Source of the DNA: Limanda limanda
Lineage: Eukaryota; Chordata; Actinopteri; Pleuronectiformes; Pleuronectidae
NCBI RefSeq assembly: GCF_963576545.1
Contig: NC_083637.1
Location: forward strand, 21,769,507-21,833,506
Length of the DNA: 64,000 nucleotides
Direction: 5' to 3'
The notes beneath the pieces were generated by a model. It made no database searches. It saw only the letters and a program-made list of their open reading frames with translations, and had not been told where the DNA came from. A program made the position numbers and the translations under genes. This document shows, piece after piece, positions 56,452-64,000 of the stretch; within the stretch, counting starts at the first letter, position 1, and every line of letters starts with the position of its first letter.

Positions 56452-59400
56452 GTGAGTATTTTGCAAACTTTTTACTTTGCCGATGGTGCCACGTTGACAG
56501 CAAGGACGATTCATGTGTCATTATTTATGCATGTACACATATTTAACCATGTGCCACAGAGGACAGAGAGTGTGTAGGTTTTCTTCTTCCAGCAGCTCAA
56601 TTCCACAACTATTGCTCTGTTCAGTGTTGTGTTTGTTAGGGCCACCAGCTGCTCTCTCTTGATCTCTGTCCGAAGGGAAAACTAGCACATGGACAATGAC
56701 TGACAGGTTTGGATAGGTTTTTTTGCAATGTTTAACTTGTTCTGAGACAGATTTGAGAGAGGTTCCACTAGCAGATCAGTGTTAATGTTGAAACCTTAAT
56801 GGTTTACATCTCCCTCTGAGAATCTCCCTCTGTTGTGAAAAGGCTTAAAACTATCTGAGAGAATGAATTAGCACCGGCTGGTTATGGCCAATAACAAACC
56901 AATTTGGTTGTACACCATTTATTCTGCATCTGTAATTCCCTGGATTAAATGTAAGTCAATTTTAGCATCTATAGCTTGTTGGGAACCAAGATGGGTTAAG
57001 GTTGTGTACAAGAATGACAATTATCTATTTGGGTCTGTACAGGGACGGGACCCAAACGCACAACTAAGAAAACGTCGTAATGTGTAATAACAATACATTT
57101 AAATGGAAGAATTTAAAACAGGTACAGCATGTTTGATGATCGAAAAATTGGCAGGAAAAAAAATTATATAACAGGAGGTTGATAGACAACAGGTTTATTA
57201 AGGCAGGGCATACAGGCAGGTGGAAACACTGGAGGTCAGCAGACAGAAAAAAGGCGAAGACAACGTACAAAAAATATTGAGCCAAAACTGGCAAATACTT
57301 TCTCGTAGTAGCACTGTAAGGTTCTGGTGCTGCCGTGTTCTGAATGGAGGGAGAACAAGGATTTGCTGAGTGAAGTAAGGAAGTCCTGCCTTACCGGCCT
57401 GTCAATTTTCAACTGGGTTGTGGGTCTGACGCCAAGGAAGATTCAGGACAGCATGATGTTGGATTTGTTTTTTTTTGGTGATGATACTGAACTTATAAAA
57501 CATGGAGTGGCTCGGTTCGGTGGGTGATGGTTGTGAGACAATTGCCATTTAAGCTTGCCTTTGTGGGGGTGGAAAGCCGAGGGGTCTTAATGGCAGACTG
57601 CCTGACTAGCTTGAGATCTAAAAAGTTTTCATTAGCACCAGAGACTGAACATTTGCAATTATTCAGCCTGGAAACTGAATAAGTGTACGGATATCTGAAA
57701 CACAAGCCCAACTGAGACTGGTGAAGCTGGGAGTGTAAAGGAAGTGTGCAGTTTAACCGTACATGACCAGAACCACCGCAGGGGAAACACAGGCCCTCCT
57801 TGAGTCTGTGGCTCTGTTCAGCTGCATGAGCTCCATTGGAGCAGCAGCTGGAGATGGAGATGGAGAAGCTGAGGAAAGGGTCGGACTGGTGAGGGTCTGT
57901 CGGAGCCGACTGTTCAGTTTAATCGAAAGAGAAAATAACTTGTCTAGTGACTTGGTTTCTGATCTTTCCCCAAACCCTTCTTTAACCACCTAGTTCGGCC
58001 TCTTTAAAAATACAACCTCTATTATTCCATCCCAACTGCTAAAGTACAAAAGGTTCCAAGCCAATTATTTATGCATTCTTAGGTCTATCTGATGCAGATG
58101 TTAAACGACTGATAGGCCTATTCATAAACTAGGCAGCATTGCAGAAGAAGTTCACTACATTCCACATCATAGTTGGTTTATGAAGCAGGGAAGTGACTTT
58201 GTTTACCACTCTGAAGGATTACTCGTGCTGACCAAGCATATACCTCCCTGGCTTCTGAGGGCTAGGCAGAGTGTCTGGATGTCCAGGTGGTTGTCTGAGC
58301 CTGCTGGGTCCATAGTGGCCAGAGTATACACACGCATGACTCAGAAAACCACAGAAGGTACACTAAAAAGGTTGAAACGGAGTGATCAAAAAGAGAGGCA
58401 AGCCGCAGGGCTTGGCTGGCACAGCGTGATGTTAAGAAGTTTAGCGGGTTCGCAATTGAACAGATTGGCAAGATAAATGATGATCAGAAAGGAAAGCTAT
58501 TTCTGGCAGGACGGAAATCAGAGGAGAAACCACACCTATGCCCAGAACTGCATTGACAGCCCTGCCATGCCAATCATGCTTTCAGAATCTGTCAGATTTT
58601 AATTACAGGGCAGTGCAGTTTTTTCTGTTTTTCAAAGAAGGACTAAATCAATGTCTGTATGACAAGTCACACCCTAAACTATCTCATCTGACTTTTATAA
58701 ATGTTTTATTTCTCATTAAAAACATAGTTGTAATTTCAATTATGGAGCACTAGTTAATAGGGAATGAAAAATACTTCATTAAACATATAATGTGTGCGTG
58801 TGTGTGTTTTTGAGAGTCTGTGTGTACGCAAGCATTTGTATGTCTGTGTGCGTGTGTAGGGGCGTTGGAGCGTGCAGTTCTCAGAGAGGAAAAACACTTC
58901 CAAAGAATTTATGATCACGCTGATTGATATGATTTACATCCACTGTTGATGCAGTGTGACATTTATGCACTGTAACAAAGAGTTAAAGTGGAGACTGGGA
59001 GTCCATGTAAATGTCCAACCTCTGAAGTATGCTTGACTCAAAAATTAGTTTTGCTTATATTTTGATGTTAAAATGTATGTACTGAAGGAGGGTCCAAAAT
59101 TCAATTCATACAGTATCTGTATCTGGAAACTTGAATCATCCAGTACAAACACACTAAGAATGGACTTTTTTGGTTAATGAGTTTTGTCCCATATTGAACT
59201 TTTGACATGAAAATGATCTACCTGAGGGAGAAAGAGTAGATCTATGAACATATTTTTAACCATAGTCCATTTATTAGTTTTGGTATAAAATCTCTGTTGG
59301 ACACAAATTATATTTGTAATTTTGTAATTTGAATTATATTTGCACACGTCTACAGGGGACTTGTGACTGTCTTTTTAACTCATGTTATTTAACTATAACA

Positions 59401-59515
59401 TATTATAGGAATATTATCTAAATCATCCAGTATCAGCTGTGTTTGTTGAGGTGGAATGTGCATTAAGCAGTGCAAGAACATATGATTATCATCACCTTCT
59501 CCTTGTCCTTTTCAG
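56452..59515 (+). other. Intron 1 of the SOD-repeat gene
   Basis: A 3064-bp intron with GTGAGT donor and a pyrimidine-rich TTGTCCTTTTCAG acceptor. Open frames inside have no recognisable domains. The stretch at about 57040-57300 (starting near CAGGGACGGGACCCAAACGC) resembles a dispersed fish repeat. A short TG-rich tract lies at about 58790-58850. Confidence 0.8.
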
Positions 59516-61583
59516 ATTCCATCTCCTGTGTTCAGTTTCGGGCCCCTCTGAACATGCGAGGAGTCACAGGGCTGGTTCAGTTTAACTCCACCTCCCAGAC
59601 AGCCACTGTCACTGTGTCTGGAGCTGGATCCTGTGGTGCAATTAACTTTTCCCTCAGTGAGTTCCCTGTCATGTACGGACATTTTGCTCAGCCTTGCTCT
59701 GAAGCAAATATCGGCTCCAGCATTTTTACCTTCACAGCTGATCCTGCCTCAAGCTCCACCATTAATGTGTCACAACTCTTTGAACAAAGTCCAAATCTGG
59801 ATGACCACTCCTTGACTTTGCAGACATGTAACGGCACTAAAGTATGCACAGTTGTAAGTCGAGGGCAAACGTTTTTGACTCGTCAGGCAAGGTTCTTTGG
59901 ACCTATTGCTGGTAATGTGTACATCCGCCTCAACAAAGGAGAGACCAACCCAAGGCTTCTTGCAGACCTTGTTACAATCGGACAGGTCAATGCCTCACAA
60001 ACCACCATAACTCTCTTTGGATCTACAAGCACCGCTGTAACCTGCGATGTTCTACTAGGAAGCTTAGAAACCTCGACTTTGATCAATTTGGGTGTGGTAA
60101 AGGTCGGGACGCCTTTGCAATCAGAGAAGTCCCGTCTGAACGAGACCAGCCTCAAAAACAGACCTGGCTTTCTTCTCCTCCGAATGGGATCAAGTTACAA
60201 CTGTGCTCCTATTTATGATGTGCCAGAGAAACAGGTGACTGCTGTTGTAAATATGAGAGGAATCAAAGGATACTTCAGCTTCCGCCAGGCTTCCTGTTTT
60301 GATGCGACAGAGCTGAGGGTGAACCTGACTAACTTACAGAGCAGAGTTGGCCCTTACCATGTCCACCTTTTTCCTGTCCCCTCACCGAGGCTGTGTTCAA
60401 ATGATAATGTGGGTGGCCACTGGAACCCATTTAAAGTCAAGACTAGTGACCCAACATACCCAAAAGTTCCTGGGTCAACACATGATAAGTATGAGATTGG
60501 TGACCTAAGCGCCAAGCACATGTCCCTTGCAGGTAAAAATGAGACAAATGTGGTGTTCACGGACTTCAACCTCCCTCTGTTTGGACAGAACAGTATTGTA
60601 GGTCGCTCTGTTGTTATTCACCAAACAGATGGTGCCAGGTATGTTTGCGCCAGCATCAGCTATCCTGGCGCTGTGACAATTGCCAGAGCCAGATTTCAGG
60701 GCCCTGTGATTGGTGAGATCTTGTTCACCCAACTGAAGAACAACCCTCTGTCTGACGTATCCATCTTTGTGGATGTGTCGTACGGAAATCCAACACTGAC
60801 ACCAACCAGGAACCATAATTGGCATGTTCACACTTACCCAATTAGCTCAGAGAGGGATGATGACGAAAGGCGTTGCAGCACAACAGAAGGACACTGGAAC
60901 CCCTTTAACATCAACACAGGAGACAGCAGTTATAGATTCCACTGCTCCCCATCCAATCCCTTCTCCTGTGAGGTGGCAGACTTTTCGAACAAACACAGCC
61001 CCATCAACCTCGGCACCAGAGTCGGTGAAGTGGAAGCAAAAAACTTCTTCACTGATGTCACCTCCTGGTTGTCTAGATCAGGTATTATTGGTCGTTCTGT
61101 AGTCATCCATCAAGCAGAGAGAGGAGGGCCAAGGATTGCATGCACTAACGTTACAATGGTGCGGGTCCAAAAAGCTAGCTTGGATAACTGGTTTGGCCCG
61201 GGGATGTCCAGCGGCCAGGTTCAGTTCTCTCAAGCTGTCCCACAGGGCCCCACGACTATCAATGTATCCCTGATGAACCTGAACTCCTTAGCTGGGGGCT
61301 ACCATGTTCACATACTTCCCATCAAACCTGGCAGTGCACAGCCCTGCTCCAATGCAAACATCATGGGCCACTTCAACCCATTAGATTGGAATGTATCAAG
61401 CTCTCCCACACCAGGAACTGGAACTATTGACCAATATGAATTTGGGGACATCAGTGGGAAAATTGGGATGCTGAATGGTCTCAGCCGATCTGAGGCTCTA
61501 TATGAGGACCCTGATGTGCAACTAAGTGGACCCTACAGCATCGTTGGAAGGTCACTGGTGGTCCACTATGCCAATGGATCAAG
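59516..61583 (+). CDS. SOD-repeat gene, exon 2: five Cu/Zn-SOD-like domains
   Basis: This 2068-nt exon encodes most of a secreted multi-domain SOD-like protein (residues 14-703, counted from exon 1). Domains 1 (about 19-135) and 2 (about 138-250) have the fold's sequence pattern but lack the copper histidines. Domain 3 (256-395) has H295, H297, H315 and H382; domain 4 (405-555) has H450, H452, H473 and H545; domain 5 (566-706) has H610, H612, H632 and H697. These correspond to the four SOD1 copper ligands. The SOD1 zinc ligand His71 is T, T and V; His80 is E340, E499 and E655; Asp83 is kept (D343, D502, D658). This is the copper-only SOD signature. At least 12 N-glycosylation sequons support secretion. 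The family fits animal Cu-only SOD-repeat proteins. By family the role would be extracellular superoxide dismutation or copper binding, not tested here. The donor GTGAGA follows 61583. Confidence 0.92.
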
Positions 61584-62094
61584 GTGAGAACTTTTTTGTG
61601 CTGGAAAGAGAGAAACAAAGACAGTCAAAATGAGAAGAAGGTGGTAAAATAGATGGGTAACATACAGTAAGACATACAGGATGACCACAAGTTATATTAT
61701 AAGATTAAATGGTAAGAAATGCCACTTACATGTTGTAAAAACTTACTAGACCTTCCCTAGAACATAAATTTGGATATTGTTCATTCAATGTGCCTTAAAT
61801 AAGATGAAAACAACATACAACAAACGGCATCATTCTAGCCAACATTCACCATCCTGAGGGACCCACTGGCATAGTAGCAGGCTTGGCCAGTTTGCTGAGG
61901 GCAATTACAGGTATAAGTTTTCACAGACAATGAATCACATCCCCCTCATGTTAGATAATCTCCCTAGTCATTAAGAATGAAAAAAAAAATCCTCATGGTT
62001 AACCCTGCAGGATTTGAATGTGTTTTGCTTACCTTGTTTATGTTTTTTTGTCTTTCCCTGAGCATGTGTGCATGAATCTATTCTACCTCTGCAG
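61584..62094 (+). other. Intron 2 of the SOD-repeat gene
   Basis: A 511-bp intron with GTGAGA donor and TACCTCTGCAG acceptor. Splicing joins AG to A, making Arg703. Without splicing the reading frame stops two bases into the intron, at TGA. Confidence 0.88.
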
Positions 62095-62194
62095 AATGAG
62101 GTGTGCTGACATCTCAGCTGAGAGAGACACAGAAGGACAATGGACTACTGCCAAGGCTGTATTTAACGGTGCAGTAACAGGGACAGTCCGACTG
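62095..62194 (+). CDS. SOD-repeat gene, exon 3: end of domain 5, start of domain 6
   Basis: This 100-nt exon encodes residues 703-736, beginning R-MRCADIS. Cys706 is the partner of the Cys before the GHFNP motif in domain 5 (the SOD1 Cys57-Cys146 pair), so the exon is needed to complete that domain. The end, KAVFNGAVTGTVRL (to residue 736), matches the first strand of a further SOD domain, as at the starts of domains 2 and 4. The exon ends in phase 0 before GTAAGA (62195-62200). No next exon was found before 64000, so the 3' part of the gene must lie beyond the window, or in an exon too short to recognise. Confidence 0.85.
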
Positions 62195-62324
62195 GTAAGA
62201 AGTATTTTGGGTACATTTACAAAACAAGTATACATATACTTGCACTATATACTACATAATTTTACATCATCCGATTTTTTTCATTTTCAAATTGGGAATT
62301 AAATTTGAGAACATATTCTTTAAA

Positions 62325-62412
62325 CCACTGGTCCCCAGCATTTTCGAGCCCAAGATCACTTTTTAATTCCAATCTTAAGCAAAGATCTACTATTACATTA
62401 TATTTCATTAAA
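62325..62412. repeat. Dispersed repeat fragment, copy A
   Basis: CACTGGTCCCCAGCATTTTC, then GAGCCCAAGATCACTTTTTA and TTAAGC-AAGATCTACTATTA. It matches copy B at 63030. The CAGTGGTCnCCnnCCTTTT-like start resembles ends of hAT/Charlie-type elements, but no second terminus was found. Confidence 0.6.
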
Positions 62413-63029
62413 GGTTGAATGTACAGGATATAAATATACACAAAGAAGGGCAATTGTGCAACTTTTCTATTCAATGTTCAAATTAATATCAATTCATATT
62501 TACGCATTTTGCAATACAAAATATGTTCTGCAGAAGAGCTGATACTGCAGCACAATGTGTTTATATATAGGCTTTGATTTGAATATGGCCACGAATATGA
62601 TTATTGCCCTGTAAGAAAAGAAGTCCCTTGTACTCAAATAAATATCAGTACTACACAGTATGAAGCCGTGCATCTTCCGCTTATGCAAATATTTCCCAAT
62701 AAAAAACACTTTTTAAACAATGGAATGGATTCCATCAACAGAAACGCTGGAGTGCTTTTATTTTGAAAAGGCACTTAGAAAGTGAGGCAACCATTTGTTT
62801 GTAACATAAATTCATCAGATAAACATAAAAAATCAGGTGAAAGATCCTTTGCTCTGTTTATTCTGCACAATGTGTATCTCTCTATGACAGAATTGATTTA
62901 TATCAATTCCCGAACCCGTTTCAAAGTAAAAGCATTCCAGCATTTCACCTTCTATATCCACTAATTTGTTCCAGCAGAGCTTTGATTGTTATCGACAGAC
63001 CGAAAGATGCAAATCTTCATATCGTAGAT

Positions 63030-63103
63030 CAGTGGTCACTAGCCTTTTCGAGCCCAAGATCTCTTTTTAATTCCAAACTTAAGCTTGAGATCTACCATTA
63101 TAT
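63030..63103. repeat. Dispersed repeat fragment, copy B
   Basis: CAGTGGTCACTAGCCTTTTC, then GAGCCCAAGATCTC and TTAAGCTTGAGATCTACC. It is homologous to 62325-62412 and runs straight into the retroelement-like tail that follows. Confidence 0.65.
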
Positions 63104-63480
63104 TACATTTCATTTAGCTGATGCTTTTATCCAAAGCGACTTACAATAAGTGGATTCAACCATGAGGGTACAAACCCAGAACAACAAAAATCAAGAAAGT
63201 ATGATCTCTTCAAGAAAGCCAAACTACAAAATGTTATAAGTAAGTGCCATTTAAGTGCTACTAAACTGTTAGTTTAAACTTTTATTCAAGGTATAGTCGG
63301 ACAAGCGTTGTTTGTAGCTTGTGGCGGAAGATGTATGGACTTTCTGCTGTCCTGATGTCATTGGGGCGCTCATTCCACCATTTAGGAGCCAGGACAGCAA
63401 ACAGTCATGATTTTGTTGATATCTTCCAAAAAACCCACTTAAGAGGGTCATTGTCGAGGGAATTTCACCCAGACATATAA
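63104..63480 (+). repeat. Teleost LINE/SINE tail-like repeat, fragment 3 (longest)
   Basis: CATTTAGCTGATGCTTTTAT, CCAAAGCGACTTACAATAAG, GTACAAACCCAGAACAAC and, further on, GGGGCGCTCATTCCACCATT and AGGAGCCAGGACAGC are segments of a repeat that is very abundant in percomorph genomes. Fragments 1 and 2 at 31.9 and 53.0 kb are inverted pieces of the same family. Confidence 0.75.
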
Positions 63481-64000
63481 CAAATGCTGTAAGAACTCAC
63501 TGAATCAAACACCACACATAAACAAGTACTTAGTTTTCACTTGCAAGGGAAGCCCGTACCTCTGAGAAAGGTCTCAGCCAACTTCAACGGTACTTCCTTA
63601 ATGCAGGGTTTTTATTCACATAGCTCAGTATTACAAAACATCATGCGTGGGCTTTTCTAATTTCTCGATAACTCCTTTGTCTTCGGGGTTTTACCTTATT
63701 TGGCAATACCACCTTCTGCACATAGCAAAAACAACGTCTATGGTTTCACAACCATATCAGACAGTTCCTCAAAAACAGCTTTCAGGCGAAGCACAGCAGT
63801 AGTTAAGGCTCCATTATGCTACTCCGTAATCCGTTACGGACGGAGGAACGGACAGATCGGACGGACACTTTTTCATTTTTACTTCTCTGTGTTGAAAACA
63901 ATTCACCGTCAGAACAGTAGGTGGCGCAACGGAAGATAAGCTGGGAGAAGCCTACCTCACGAGTAAACAGAAGAAGTCCACTGTTTATTTACTTACTCCC

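Larger units (their letters stand above)
62195..64000 (+). other. Presumed intron 3 of the SOD-repeat gene (continues past the window)
   Basis: No SOD-like coding segment appears after 62194. The stretch is filled with repeats (62325-62412, 63030-63480) and AT-rich DNA. The last 200 bp (about 63800-63960), around CCGTAATCCGTTACGGACGG and GTAGGTGGCGCAACGGAAG, resembles a dispersed fish repeat. Confidence 0.6.

Noticed and set aside
59470..59515. Upstream extension of the SOD frame starting at a GTG
   Set aside because: This is intron sequence before the CCTTTTCAG acceptor. The signal-peptide exon at 56412 joins in exact phase instead.

Overview
The window looks like nuclear DNA from a ray-finned fish, most likely a percomorph teleost. 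The clues are long (CA)n/(GT)n microsatellites, hAT, Kolobok-like and Harbinger-like DNA transposon fragments of types common in teleosts, GT-AG introns and very low gene density. There are no bacterial operons, rRNA, CRISPR arrays or tRNA genes that I can support. Most open reading frames in the window are chance products or run through microsatellites.

The one clear host gene lies at the right end (56.4 kb to beyond 62.2 kb, plus strand). It encodes a secreted protein built from repeated Cu/Zn superoxide dismutase (SOD)-like domains. A 40-nt signal-peptide exon (56412-56451) splices in phase across a 3.06-kb intron into a 2068-nt exon holding five SOD-like domains (59516-61583). A 100-nt exon (62095-62194) then finishes domain 5 and starts domain 6. 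Domains 3-5 keep all four copper histidines, but two of the zinc-site histidines are replaced, one of them by Glu, which is the copper-only SOD pattern. Domains 1-2 have lost the copper histidines. The 3' end of the gene is not found in the window.

The left edge (1-626) is the 5' end of a hAT transposon on the minus strand: terminal repeat, non-coding first exon, intron, and the start of a BED-zinc-finger transposase cut by the window edge. Two nearly identical 912-bp non-autonomous hAT elements (13693-14604 and 36691-37602), each with its own 8-bp target duplication, carry an unusual CpG-rich core. Other elements are an 825-bp Harbinger-like element with TAA duplications (19453-20277), two TTAA-flanked Kolobok/T2-like elements (33724-34183, 42510-42997), a nested hAT-like composite (47924-49105), and several fragments of a teleost LINE/SINE tail.

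A compact minus-strand transcription unit with a CpG-rich promoter, convincing splice sites and an AATAAA signal lies at about 31.8-30.67 kb. Its protein product, if any, is not recognised. Weaker first-exon or promoter-like CpG-rich segments lie at about 18.04-18.25, 24.43-24.64 and 30.18-30.54 kb. The rest is intergenic or intronic sequence with simple repeats and no supportable genes.
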